Source: DATJAJ01 sp035622335
GTDB taxonomy: Archaea > Thermoproteota > Nitrososphaeria > Nitrososphaerales > Gagatemarchaeaceae
Reading direction: 5' to 3'
Length of the DNA stretch: 64,000 nt
NCBI GenBank assembly: GCA_035622335.1
Contig: DASPVO010000001.1
Span: 41,975-105,974 of the forward strand
How positions within the stretch are numbered: position 1 is the first letter of the stretch; every line of letters begins with the position of its first letter. Of this stretch, positions 49,780-58,760 are shown piece after piece. The translations under genes and the position numbers were made by a program. The notes beneath the pieces are model-generated. The model worked only from the letters and a program-made list of their open reading frames with translations. It did not search any database and was not told the DNA's origin.

Positions 49780-51708
49780 CTAGGGTTTGTAGGGCATGCC
49801 TGATATCCTGAATATCTCCTCAAAGCGGGGGTCTTTCCTAGCACCATCAAACAACGGGCTGTAGCGAAGGCTCGTCGCCTGCAGCGTGTGGTCCCGAGCC
49901 GCCCTGAACATGTACTCGAAGAATTTGTCAAGGTCCCCTAGTCCGTAGTAGATGAAGCCCGCGAGCGAGGTGCTCGACATGTCCTCTCCCCTGTCCAGTA
50001 CGTCTATCATCTCTCTGGCGGTCTTCTCGTCCCCCGTGACCGCCGCGAGGAATCCCCTGTTGAGGTAGGTGTAAACCACAGTCGGGCTTATCCTCTCCAT
50101 CTCCTTTACTGTGAACTCAGCGTTACCGTATTCCTTCCTGCTAACGTAGTAGTCGAACATGCTCCTGTAGGTGCGGTAGGGGTCGAGGTGGAGTGTCTTC
50201 TTCCAGTGTTCCATCGCTTCCTCCTCCCTACCTGTGCAGAAGTATGCATAACCCATCCAGTCAACGGCCCTCGGTGACAGCGGGTCCAGCTGGTATGCTT
50301 TCTCCGCAGCTTTCACCATATCCTGAGTGTATCCGAGAGAAGCCGAGAGATCTGCCAGTAAAACATTCGCAGAGATCAAGTTGGGGTTGAGCTGCAGCGC
50401 AGTTCTGAGTTCGCTCATGCTCTCTTGGTTTCTATCGGCGAGGAAGTTGACCATCGCGAGCGCGTAGTGCCCCTCCGCCAAATCGGGGTCCAGCTCCAGT
50501 GCCCTCAAGGCCGACTCCCTGCCCTTCTTGATTCCCTCTTGGAACGAAATGTAACCTCTGACTGCGAGAAAGTGGTAACAGTCTGAGATTCCAGCCTCCG
50601 CCCTGGCAAACTCATTGTCTCTGGCCACAGCCTTCTCGAAGAGACTCAGCGCATTCCTGAGTGCACCCTCCTCTAGCTTCTGGAGAAGGTGCATCCCTTG
50701 AAGGTAGTAAGTGTAAGCGACCGTATCCTTGGTCGCCTTCTTCTCGACCGCGAGCTTCTCCTCCTGGAGAAGCTGAATCTTCAGCTCACCAGCGACCTTC
50801 TCCGCTATCTCGCTCTGCACGGCGAAGATGTCGTCAAGGATTCCGTCATAGTGCTCTGACCACATGTGACCCTCGGTCGCACCACTGATCAGCTGGGCCG
50901 TGACCCTTACCCTGTTCCCCGCTTTTCTGACGCTCCCCTCCAAGAGTGTCGCGACACCGAGCTCCCTGGCCACTTGCGACGCCTTCTTCTTCTCACCCTT
51001 GTAGCTCATCACGGACGTCCTGGCGATGACCTCTAACCCCCTAACGTGTGCGAGCCTGTCTATGAGCTCCTCCGTCATTCCATCGGCGAAGTATTCGTCG
51101 CTGGGGTCGGGGCTCATATTGGCGAATGGCAGGACAGCGATTCTCTTCGAGTCCGGCCGTGCTTCCATAGGTTCGCTCCCTCCTTCCCACGGCATTACAA
51201 CCTTGTACACTTCGACCGGAAACTTGACGTTCTTCAGTTCCCTGGGTTCCATCTTGAGCATGTCTTGCGTGAGCTTGTTCCTCACTTGGCCGTACACTTG
51301 GTCAGACACGCAGATGCCCTCAGGGTCGGCCAAGGGCTGAAGCCTCGATGCTATGTTCACGGCGTCGCCAAGGATGTCGTCTCCAGACCGGACTACATCG
51401 CCGAGATGGATGCCTATCCTTAGCGTGATCTTCCATTCGTCCCTTGAGGCGATGTTGTAATCGTGCAGGAACTTCTGGATCTCGATGGCGCACAACGTCG
51501 CCTCCAGTGCGCTGTCGAACTCCACCAGGAAGGAGTCGCCTATGGCCTTCACTTCTCGACCGTTGAACTTCGGAAAGAACGGGCGGAGCAGGCGATTGTG
51601 CCGCGCAAGCACATCCAGGGACTGTCTCTCGTCAGACTGAGTCAGAGCAGTGAACCCGACCATATCTGTGAACATGATTGCCGCCAGCTCGCGCTGCTCC
51701 TGAGACAA
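49780..51708 (-). CDS. Class III nucleotide cyclase with TolB-like and TPR domains
   Basis: 642 residues. N-terminal class III adenylate/guanylate cyclase (residues 8-180): AAIMFTDMVGFTALTQSD with metal Asp, KAIGDSFLVEF, GIHLGDVVRSGDDILGDAVNIASRL. Then a TolB/CadC-like segment (about 188-310: RIAVLPFANMSPDPSDEYF) and TPR repeats (about 340-620: ALRALELDPDLAEGHYALA). Layout known mainly from bacteria. No membrane helix. TTG 51708 lies about 30 nt after a TTTATC box on the minus strand. It would make cAMP or cGMP; partners unknown. Confidence 0.87.
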   Translation of the reverse strand: MSQEQRELAAIMFTDMVGFTALTQSDERQSLDVLARHNRLLRPFFPKFNGREVKAIGDSFLVEFDSALEATLCAIEIQKFLHDYNIASRDEWKITLRIGIHLGDVVRSGDDILGDAVNIASRLQPLADPEGICVSDQVYGQVRNKLTQDMLKMEPRELKNVKFPVEVYKVVMPWEGGSEPMEARPDSKRIAVLPFANMSPDPSDEYFADGMTEELIDRLAHVRGLEVIARTSVMSYKGEKKKASQVARELGVATLLEGSVRKAGNRVRVTAQLISGATEGHMWSEHYDGILDDIFAVQSEIAEKVAGELKIQLLQEEKLAVEKKATKDTVAYTYYLQGMHLLQKLEEGALRNALSLFEKAVARDNEFARAEAGISDCYHFLAVRGYISFQEGIKKGRESALRALELDPDLAEGHYALAMVNFLADRNQESMSELRTALQLNPNLISANVLLADLSASLGYTQDMVKAAEKAYQLDPLSPRAVDWMGYAYFCTGREEEAMEHWKKTLHLDPYRTYRSMFDYYVSRKEYGNAEFTVKEMERISPTVVYTYLNRGFLAAVTGDEKTAREMIDVLDRGEDMSSTSLAGFIYYGLGDLDKFFEYMFRAARDHTLQATSLRYSPLFDGARKDPRFEEIFRISGMPYKP

Positions 51709-51761
51709 GCCTACCTTGGTTACTTACTATCTGGCGATAAATCCGTTGCGGGACGAGGGCG

Positions 51762-51992
51762 TCAGTCTCTTCTCACCCACAAAAGTTGCTTGCACTCATG
51801 GCAGACCAAGCCGTCATAGCTGATCCCTTTTTGGTCTGTCACCGGTTCGACGAGGGACATGCTACCCCCGCACCGCGTGCACTTCTCCTCAGAAGGCGTC
51901 TGCTTCGCCTTTCCCCAGTCGACCATGAAGTATGTCCAATAGATCAAGTCGCTCGCGCGTTCAATCTTCACGTTGAACCTTTTGGAGAACAC
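51762..51992 (-). CDS. Small zinc-ribbon protein
   Basis: Not recognised beyond its zinc ribbon. 76 residues: basic/aromatic N terminus (KRFNVKIERASDLIYWTYF), then CTRCGGSM and VCHECKQLLWVRRD, two Cys pairs about 27 residues apart. GTG 51992 sits 27.5 nt from the shared TATA box at 52016-52023. Could be a transcription or translation accessory factor. Confidence 0.65.
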   Translation of the reverse strand: MFSKRFNVKIERASDLIYWTYFMVDWGKAKQTPSEEKCTRCGGSMSLVEPVTDQKGISYDGLVCHECKQLLWVRRD

Positions 51993-52015
51993 GCCATAAA
52001 AAACGTGGCGTGACG

Positions 52016-52023
52016 GTTAAAAC
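52016..52023. promoter_or_regulatory. Shared TATA box between zinc-ribbon and acyl-CoA dehydrogenase genes
   Basis: GTTAAAAC, read as GTTTTAAC on the minus strand. Its centre (52019.5) is 27.5 nt from GTG 51992 (minus) and 29.5 nt from ATG 52049 (plus). Third instance of the single-midpoint-box layout in the window. Confidence 0.6.
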
Positions 52024-52048
52024 GGCGCCTCTTTCTCCCTGATGCTGA

Positions 52049-53272
52049 ATGGAGCCTCTCTTCTCGAAGGCCGTGGACGAAGTCGTGAAGACGTACAACC
52101 TGACCGACGAGGAGTTGGGCATCCTCAAAGACGTCGACGCCGCGGCGGACGAGCTGGTCACGTCCGAGTTCGAGTGTTACGTCGCCCGAAAGTACAACGA
52201 CCAGCTCAAGGGGATACTCCAGAAACACAACCTGATGGGGATACCAATCGCGAAGAGGTATGGCGGGCGGGGTGCGAGGCAGCTCGTCCAAGCGCTCTGC
52301 ATGGAGAGGCTGGGTGAGGACGGCATGGGACCCGTCACCTTCGCCGATGTCCATCAGTGCTTGGGGAGTTTGACAATACAGGATTGGGGTAGCGAGGAGC
52401 AGAAGCAGAGGTATCTTCCGAAGGCCGCATCAGGGAACGTGGTCCTTGCTTATGGTCTGACCGAGCCCGAGGCCGGCAGTGACCCAGGCGGGCTCAAGAC
52501 CTCGTATACGGAAGACGGGAATGGGTTCAGCCTAACCGGTTCGAAGTACCTCATCTCAAACGGGTCTGTGGCGACCAACATCATAGTCTTCGCCTATCCT
52601 GAAGGTAAGTCGAAGGGACCTAGCGCCTTCGTGATAGACACAAAGCAGAAGGGTTTCAACGTCGACATGAAACTTGAGGAGAAGGTAGGCCTGTTCACGT
52701 CCGACACGTCGATGCTCTCTCTCGACAACCTGCACGTACCAAAGGGAGACATGCTGGGAGAGGAGGGGAAGGGCTTCCACGTGGCGTACTCTGCTTTACT
52801 CAACGGGAGGATAGGCGTCGGCTCGGGTTGCGTCGGGGTGATGGACGACTGCCTCAACCAGGTCAAGGAGAGGGCATCCTCTAGGACCCAGCATGGCAAG
52901 CCGATAGGAAAGCACCAACTGATACAGAGGCACATCGCGTACATCGCCTCTGCCCTCGAGTCGAGCAGATGGCTGGTCTACCGAGCCGCTGTCAAGAAGG
53001 ACGAGTACGAGAAGAAGCCAGAAGACCTTGGGCTGAGGTACGATGCTGACCGTCTCTCCGCCATCGCCAAGTACGTCTCCTCCAGGAACGCCTTCGATTC
53101 CGCAGACAGGGCGCTCCAGTGCTTCGGTGGGTTCGGCTACTCCATCATGTCCCCGGTCGCAAAGCACTTTCTTGACACGAGGGTCGCGAGGATCTACGAG
53201 GGGACTGACGAGATCATGGAGCTCAAGATAGCGTCGAGCGTGCTGGGACGGGACTTCGAGGCTTACAGATAG
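52049..53272 (+). CDS. Acyl-CoA dehydrogenase
   Basis: FAD enzyme making enoyl-CoA from acyl-CoA. 407 residues. YGLTEPEAGSDPGGLKTSY (signature 1), GSKYLISNGSVATNIIVFA, RIGVGSGCVGVMDDC and the C-terminal FGGFGYSIMSPV and RIYEGTDEIMELKIASS, which carries the catalytic-type Glu. Substrate chain length unknown. ATG 52049. With the dehydrogenase at 1-877 it points to acyl-CoA catabolism. Confidence 0.93.
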   Translation: MEPLFSKAVDEVVKTYNLTDEELGILKDVDAAADELVTSEFECYVARKYNDQLKGILQKHNLMGIPIAKRYGGRGARQLVQALCMERLGEDGMGPVTFADVHQCLGSLTIQDWGSEEQKQRYLPKAASGNVVLAYGLTEPEAGSDPGGLKTSYTEDGNGFSLTGSKYLISNGSVATNIIVFAYPEGKSKGPSAFVIDTKQKGFNVDMKLEEKVGLFTSDTSMLSLDNLHVPKGDMLGEEGKGFHVAYSALLNGRIGVGSGCVGVMDDCLNQVKERASSRTQHGKPIGKHQLIQRHIAYIASALESSRWLVYRAAVKKDEYEKKPEDLGLRYDADRLSAIAKYVSSRNAFDSADRALQCFGGFGYSIMSPVAKHFLDTRVARIYEGTDEIMELKIASSVLGRDFEAYR

Positions 53273-53311
53273 AGCCAACCGCTTATAGGGTCGTCGAAGG
53301 GCCAGGCGACC

Positions 53312-53764
53312 GTGCAGCTACATCTCGAGGGTACTCGCGAAATAGGGACGTCTCGCGAGAGGGTCTACTCGCTTCTCACAGACACGAGCTTCATAGCCAA
53401 AAACCTGAAGGATGCTGAGGATGTGCACGTCCTTGACGCTAGCAGCATCCAGGCGAAGCTGAAGGTCAGGGTATCGGTTGTCTCTACATCGCTCAAAGTG
53501 AAGATAGTCATCGCCAAGACCGAGCCTCCCTCAAAGGCCGCGATGACTGTGGAGGGTTCAGGGAGTTCTGGCAGTCTGAGAATCTCGAGCACATTCCAGC
53601 TTTCCGGGGACAAGACCACCACGATGAGCTGGGCAGCTGACGCTGAGATAAGCGGCGTGATGGCTGGCATAGGGACCACGATTCTGAGAGGGTTCGCGAC
53701 GAAGAAGGTGGACGAAATATTTCATGACATCACCGGGGCCATCGAGACGGCTCCGGGAGTCTAG
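53312..53764 (+). CDS. CoxG/SRPBCC family protein
   Basis: 150 residues, carbon-monoxide-dehydrogenase-G/SRPBCC lipid-like binding fold: LEGTREIGTSRERVYSLLTD at the start and EISGVMAGIGTTILRGFATK, the family's final helix motif, at the end. In Mo-hydroxylase operons CoxG recruits the enzyme to the membrane; this copy is apart from the hydroxylase and next to an acyl-CoA dehydrogenase. GTG 53312 lies 27 nt after a CTTATAGG box. Shares CTAG with the convergent permease. Confidence 0.82.
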   Translation: MQLHLEGTREIGTSRERVYSLLTDTSFIAKNLKDAEDVHVLDASSIQAKLKVRVSVVSTSLKVKIVIAKTEPPSKAAMTVEGSGSSGSLRISSTFQLSGDKTTTMSWAADAEISGVMAGIGTTILRGFATKKVDEIFHDITGAIETAPGV

Positions 53765-54609
53765 GTGAACTCCTTCCTCTCGAACAGATACAGGCCCAGT
53801 ATTCCGCAGACCACGAAGTAGACGGCGAGAATCACGAGCCCTTCCGGAATTGTCGGGGTGAAGGAGACCAGAGTGAACTTCCCACCCCTCGCCCCCTGCA
53901 CGGTGGTCGAGATCTTGTGCGCTGGATATGGGGTCATCAGTATCGCAGTGACTATCTCTTCACCGTAGCTGAGCAGGAACCAAGGCTCGATCCCGAAGAA
54001 GGTGCTCGAGAGTTCAGCTATGATCCCCATGACGAAGAGAAGTATGATCACAGACAGGAGTATCGACAGCATGCTGCTCTTGAAGAGCGAGCTGAACATG
54101 AATGTGAACGACAGCGCGGCGATCATGTAGATCCAGCCGAACAGGGCTGATTCCAAGAAGATCCCGGGAACGTTGGTCCCAAAGTAGTACGCTCCGTTTG
54201 CCAGCGCTCCCACAAAGAAGAGGAGCAGAATCAGGGTCGACGCCACCAGCGCCGCCAGGTACTTTCCGACATAGATCGTGGACCTTCTGGTCGGGTTCGG
54301 GACAACGTAGTACCCCGTCTTATTCTGGAACTCTCCCGCGATGGCGTCGCCCGCAAAGAGCGCCACGGTGATCACGAGTATGAACGACACAGACATCCCC
54401 CACCAGGTGCTGTAGAACGAGTAGCTCGAGGCTAGGATCACAGGAGACCTCGTGTACGCGACGGCGAAGGTCAGTATTCCGGTTATGATCAGTACCAGGA
54501 CGGTTACCGCGAGAAACCTCTTGCTTCTGAGATAGTTCAGGAAGGTGTACTTCGTGATGGTTAGGACCTGCGCACCCGTCGAGATTGAAGACTTGGGGTC
54601 AGAGCCCAT
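53761..54609 (-). CDS. ABC-2 type transporter permease
   Basis: 282 residues, six likely membrane helices. ITKYTFLNYLRSKRFLAVTVLVL at the N terminus, FAGDAIAGEFQNKTGYYVVPNPTRR between helices 2 and 3 (typical ABC-2 linker), and a basic C terminus LYLFERKEF. Partner of the ATPase gene one base upstream. Probably an exporter; substrate unknown. Confidence 0.88.
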   Translation of the reverse strand: MGSDPKSSISTGAQVLTITKYTFLNYLRSKRFLAVTVLVLIITGILTFAVAYTRSPVILASSYSFYSTWWGMSVSFILVITVALFAGDAIAGEFQNKTGYYVVPNPTRRSTIYVGKYLAALVASTLILLLFFVGALANGAYYFGTNVPGIFLESALFGWIYMIAALSFTFMFSSLFKSSMLSILLSVIILLFVMGIIAELSSTFFGIEPWFLLSYGEEIVTAILMTPYPAHKISTTVQGARGGKFTLVSFTPTIPEGLVILAVYFVVCGILGLYLFERKEFT

Positions 54610-54610
54610 G

Positions 54611-55549
54611 TCAGAGGGTCTCCTTGATCAGGTTGAGGTACGCTTCTTCCAGACCCGTAGCTGTTTCTCTGAAACTCGTCGCCCCCACCTTCATGTCGGC
54701 GACCTGTCCGAAGAGTCTCTCCTGGGTCTGCTTCCCGCCCGCGAACTGCACCGTCAGGTGAGTCGGGTCTGACCTTTGAACCATAGTGACCCCTTGCAAG
54801 GCTCGTATCTTCGCGACCACAGGGTCGTCGACGTTTGTCAGGAAGCCCACCTCGACCACGCTCCCTCCGCCAAACTTCGCCGTCACGTTGGCAATAGTAT
54901 CATAGACGATGAGCTTCCCGTGGTCTATCATGGCGACCTCGTCGCAGACGTCGGTCACCTCGGCCAAGAGGTGCGAGCTCATGAAGATCAGACGGTTGCT
55001 TGTCTTCAGCCCTTTCACTATGTCTCTCACCTCGCTCATCCCCCTCGGGTCCAGGCCCGTGGTTGGTTCGTCGAGCAGGACTATGTTCGGGTCGCTGATG
55101 AGCGCGGAAGCGATGCATATCCGCTGCTTCATGCCCTTCGAGAACTTCCCGAACCTCTTGTCGACCCACTCTTGCATCTTGACTTCTGCGACTGCTTCGT
55201 CTATCCTCTTGTTCCGTTCCGCCTTCGGCACGCCCCTCAGCTCAGCCGTCATGTTCAGCGCCTCTCGCGGTGTCAGCGATGGATAGACCTCGGGGGTCTC
55301 GATGAGCGTCCCAACTGACTCGAGGGCCTTCATCTTGTGCTTGTGGACGTCCACCCCGTTGATCAGGGCCGTGCCGCTGGTAGGCTTGATCAGGTCTGTG
55401 AAAATCTTCAGGGTCGTCGTCTTTCCAGCGCCGTTTGGCCCGAGAAATCCGATGCACTTCGAACCCTCCAGCTTGAGGTTGAGGTCTGAAAGGGCTGTGA
55501 ACGTACCGTAGGTCTTTGTAAGGTGCACAGCTTCTACAGAATAACCCAA
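54611..55549 (-). CDS. ABC transporter ATPase
   Basis: 312 residues. Walker A GPNGAGKTTTLK, signature FSKGMKQRICIASALIS (variant of LSGGQ), Walker B IVLLDEPTTGLDPRG, and switch His in FMSSHLLAEV. A C-terminal 80-residue domain (GGKQTQERLFGQVADMKVG) is typical of drug/lipid exporters (DrrA/CcmA type). TTG 55549 lies about 27 nt after a GATAATC-type box on the minus strand; an operator palindrome lies just beyond (55588-55605). Confidence 0.94.
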   Translation of the reverse strand: MGYSVEAVHLTKTYGTFTALSDLNLKLEGSKCIGFLGPNGAGKTTTLKIFTDLIKPTSGTALINGVDVHKHKMKALESVGTLIETPEVYPSLTPREALNMTAELRGVPKAERNKRIDEAVAEVKMQEWVDKRFGKFSKGMKQRICIASALISDPNIVLLDEPTTGLDPRGMSEVRDIVKGLKTSNRLIFMSSHLLAEVTDVCDEVAMIDHGKLIVYDTIANVTAKFGGGSVVEVGFLTNVDDPVVAKIRALQGVTMVQRSDPTHLTVQFAGGKQTQERLFGQVADMKVGATSFRETATGLEEAYLNLIKETL

Positions 55550-55587
55550 GGTGAATTGAGGCGGGCCGAGTTTGATTATCTATTAAG

Positions 55588-55605
55588 TATATCGAACGCG
55601 ATATA
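55588..55605. promoter_or_regulatory. Palindromic operator between ABC exporter and pyruvate kinase
   Basis: TATATCG-AACG-CGATATA, 7-bp perfect arms. It sits immediately upstream of the TATA box of the ABC ATPase gene (minus strand) and about 60 bp upstream of the TATA box of pyruvate kinase, so it more probably controls the exporter. Its form resembles TetR/PadR-type sites; no such regulator is adjacent. Confidence 0.45.
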
Positions 55606-55699
55606 TGTAAAAATCTCACATCCAGACAGCGCACTCGCACCCAGTGTGGTTTCCGTGTCAAGTTTATCGACGGAGACGATGAGAGTTCGGCGACGGCCA

Positions 55700-57106
55700 A
55701 TGAGGCGCACCAAGATAGTCTGCACCGTGGGGCCAGCGACGAGCTCGCCGGAGATGATAAGGCAACTCGTCACCGCCGGGGTCGACGTCTTCAGAATCAA
55801 CTTCTCTCACGGTGAAGTCGAGGCGCACAGGGTAGAGATCGCCACCATCAGGAAGTGTGCCGCCGAATCCAAGATCCAGGTAGCAATTCTCCAGGACCTC
55901 CCGGGTCCAAAGATCAGGGTGGGCAAGATCGAGGGCGGCTCTGTCGACCTGGTCAAGGGCTCCTCCTTCACACTGACTTCTGCCGAGATCGTCGGGAACG
56001 AGAGGATCGCCTCTGTCAACTATCCCTCCCTCCTGAAGTCCCTTCGGAAGGGGAACATACTCCACCTGGCGGATGGGATAATCAGGCTGAGGGTCGAAGA
56101 GACCACCGGAGACTCGGTCACAAGCGAGGTCGTCGCCGGCGGGATCTTGAGCTCCGGGAAGGGAGTGAACGCCCCTGGAGTTCGGATGAAGGTCGACTTT
56201 CCGACGGAGAGCGATGCGTCTCATCTGAAGTTCGGCGTCTCACAGGGCGTCGACTTCGTCGGACTCTCCTTCGTGAGAACGGCCACCGACGTCAGGAAGG
56301 TCAGGAGGCTACTCCCGAAGAAGGACCCGCCGGCGCTAATCGTCAAGGTCGAGAAGGCGGAGGCGCTGTCCAACTTCGGCTCGATCCTTGAGGTGGCTGA
56401 CGGGGTAATGGTAGCCCGGGGGGACCTCGGCATAGAGGTGCCGATACAGAGGGTCCCCGTCATACAGAAGGAGATAGTTCGGAGCTGCAACGAAGCGGGG
56501 AAACCCGTGATCGTCGCGACGCAGATGCTGATCAGCATGGTGAACTTCCCGGTACCGAGCCGGGCTGAGGTCACCGACGTCTCGACGGCCATTCTAGACG
56601 GGACCGACGCCGTCATGCTCTCGGACGAAACGGCGGTAGGGAAGTATCCAATCGAGTCCGTCAGGATGCTGGAGTCAATAGCGAAGGCTACGGAGGAGGT
56701 CCTGGGTTCTTATCGTCGGCCTCTGGAGGAGGGAGAGACGGGCCCGACAGAAGAGGGTATCGCAAGGGCGGCCTGCAAGCTTGCGGACTACACGGGTGCT
56801 CGGGCCATAGTCGCACCGACTCAGAGCGGCTCGACAGCAGCCCGCGTCTCGAAGTATCGCCCTTCACAACCAATAGTCGCGCTGTGCACGCAAGACCGGG
56901 TGGCCAGGAACCTGAAGCTCCGATGGGGGATCACCTCGTTGGTCGTGGATCAGGTGAAGACGGTCGACGCACTCTTCGCAAAGGCCGAGGACGCCGCGGT
57001 GGCCCTTGGCCACGCTAAGAAGGGGGAGCCAATCGTGGTAACCTCAGGGACGCCCGGACTGAAGGGGACTACGGACCTGATCAAGGTCTCGATAGTCGGT
57101 CGATGA
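55700..57106 (+). CDS. pyk: Pyruvate kinase
   Basis: Makes ATP and pyruvate from phosphoenolpyruvate. 468 residues. MRRTKIVCTVGPATSSPEM start, GVDVFRINFSHGE, LQDLPGPKIRVG, catalytic Lys in ALIVKVEKAEA, metal site MVARGDLGIEVP, and a normal C-terminal regulatory domain. ATG 55700 gives the family start; the TTTATC box at about 55662-55667 lies 35 nt upstream and inside the longer frame that begins at 55523, which is rejected. Confidence 0.96.
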   Translation: MRRTKIVCTVGPATSSPEMIRQLVTAGVDVFRINFSHGEVEAHRVEIATIRKCAAESKIQVAILQDLPGPKIRVGKIEGGSVDLVKGSSFTLTSAEIVGNERIASVNYPSLLKSLRKGNILHLADGIIRLRVEETTGDSVTSEVVAGGILSSGKGVNAPGVRMKVDFPTESDASHLKFGVSQGVDFVGLSFVRTATDVRKVRRLLPKKDPPALIVKVEKAEALSNFGSILEVADGVMVARGDLGIEVPIQRVPVIQKEIVRSCNEAGKPVIVATQMLISMVNFPVPSRAEVTDVSTAILDGTDAVMLSDETAVGKYPIESVRMLESIAKATEEVLGSYRRPLEEGETGPTEEGIARAACKLADYTGARAIVAPTQSGSTAARVSKYRPSQPIVALCTQDRVARNLKLRWGITSLVVDQVKTVDALFAKAEDAAVALGHAKKGEPIVVTSGTPGLKGTTDLIKVSIVGR

Positions 57107-57133
57107 CCTCCGCCAAAAGGCGCCTCTGGTTCT

Positions 57134-58690
57134 CTACTCCACGAAATCGAGCAGGGTGGGCTTCTTCTTCGACTTCCTGGGAGGCGGCTCATCCTTCTCG
57201 CCGACCAACTTCCTCATCCTGCTCTCTTTCGAAAGGCTGCTGTAATAGTACGCCTCGTCGATCGTCCCCTCGGCCAGAAGGATCACGACCCTCCCCTCCG
57301 AAGTCCTTCCTGTTCTCCCCCTTCGTTGGATGAAACGTATCTCGGAGGGCACCGCCTCATAGAAGACGACCAAGTCTACGTCAGGAACGTGAAGGCCCTC
57401 CTCGCCGATGCTGCTGCTGACCAGGACGTCGAAGTCGCCCTCCCGAAAGAGCTGCAGCGTCTCGCTCTGAGACGCCTGGTCCATCCCCTTGTTCCCGATT
57501 CTGTCTGACTGACCGACGAACCTCTTTGACTTGTACCCGCCCTCGTCGAGCGTCCTGACTATGTCGTCGATCGTATCCCTGTACTGGGTGAACACTATCA
57601 CTTTCGAGTCCGGCTTCTTCGCCATCTGCTCCCTTATGGTCGAACGTAAGACGACCATCTTCGAGTGCTCGACGTTGTACAGTCTGGTCGCCTCCTCCTC
57701 CATCCGAAGCCACCTCGGGTCCTTCAGCAGGGCCGTGGTGGACTTGCCTTGGTCCTTTCGCTCTCGAAGCTTCTCCAAGTAGCGGACGAGCGTCGGCGCG
57801 CCCTGTGTCTCTATCATCTCGATGGCGTGAAGTATGACGATCGACTGCGCCTGGTTGATTATCGCTCCGAAGATGTAACCCTTCTGTCCTCCGGACGCCT
57901 GCGCCTGCCTCAGCCTAGAGCTGATCGTCGCTCGCGCTTCGAGCAACGCCTTTTTCGAGACCCTGTTGTCGCGGAGGAAGCCCCCGTCCCTGAGCTTCTT
58001 CACCTTGTCGTTGAAGAGCTCTCTGAGGCGAAGGATTACGTCAGAGTACTCTGGCGGGACGCGAACACGCACCGCCTCGATCGCGGTCCTTTCCACATAC
58101 GGCCTGACGTCTTCGCTCTCCTCGCTCCTGGCCTCGACCCTGTCGATGAAGAGGCTCTGCTTGATCTCGTCAACCTTCTCCCTCGATCCTCCAGGGGAAG
58201 CGGTGAGGCCGAGCACGAGCGGGTTGGACGCGTTGTCGATGTACGCCCTTGCCAACCTTGTGTAGGTGTAGTCCTTGACGCTCCTGTGCGCCTCATCGAA
58301 GACCATGAGGACGACGTCGCGCAGGTCGACTCTACCGTTCTTCGCGTCGTTGTAGACTGTCTGGGGTGTCGCGAAGATTAGCCTCGACTTCAGCCAAAGC
58401 ACTTCCCTCTCCCCCGGGTCGACCGTTCCGGTGAGCAAGGCAAACTCACCTTCCCCTGTGACGGGAAGGTCCCTCCTGAACGACTCGAAGTGCTGTAGCG
58501 CCAGGGGTCTGGTGGGGGCAAGGACGACAACCTTCCCACGAGGGTACTTCTCCAGCCTAGAAGCTGCGACAAGGATCGAAATCATTGTCTTTCCCAATCC
58601 AGTAGGTAGAACGACGAGCGTGTTTCCTTCGACCGCAGCCTTTGCTATGTTCTTCTGGTAGTCTCTCGCTTGGAGATTTCCCGAGATCAA
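57134..58690 (-). CDS. hef: Hef-type superfamily 2 helicase, helicase part only
   Basis: DNA helicase of the Hef/FANCM family, acting at stalled forks. 518 residues. Walker A VVLPTGLGKTMISIL (29-35 core), DEAH in VFDEAHRSVKDY, LTASPGG, and helicase C VFTQYRD, SSIGEEGLHVPD, RRGRTGRTSEG. The XPF-type nuclease domain found in some euryarchaeal Hef is absent; the chain ends KKPTLLDFVE, which resembles a PCNA-binding tail. TTG 58690 lies 29 nt after a CCTTTAAGG box on the minus strand. Confidence 0.88.
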   Translation of the reverse strand: MISGNLQARDYQKNIAKAAVEGNTLVVLPTGLGKTMISILVAASRLEKYPRGKVVVLAPTRPLALQHFESFRRDLPVTGEGEFALLTGTVDPGEREVLWLKSRLIFATPQTVYNDAKNGRVDLRDVVLMVFDEAHRSVKDYTYTRLARAYIDNASNPLVLGLTASPGGSREKVDEIKQSLFIDRVEARSEESEDVRPYVERTAIEAVRVRVPPEYSDVILRLRELFNDKVKKLRDGGFLRDNRVSKKALLEARATISSRLRQAQASGGQKGYIFGAIINQAQSIVILHAIEMIETQGAPTLVRYLEKLRERKDQGKSTTALLKDPRWLRMEEEATRLYNVEHSKMVVLRSTIREQMAKKPDSKVIVFTQYRDTIDDIVRTLDEGGYKSKRFVGQSDRIGNKGMDQASQSETLQLFREGDFDVLVSSSIGEEGLHVPDVDLVVFYEAVPSEIRFIQRRGRTGRTSEGRVVILLAEGTIDEAYYYSSLSKESRMRKLVGEKDEPPPRKSKKKPTLLDFVE

Positions 58691-58760
58691 CTGATTCTGG
58701 ACCGCGAAGTTTCTCCTTAAAGGGTTGCTAGGCGGTTCGGGGCATCGACACTGCTCCGAC

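Noticed and set aside
55523..55699. Longer pyruvate kinase start
   Set aside because: It would cover the promoter region and operator; the family start is MRRTKIVCT at 55700.
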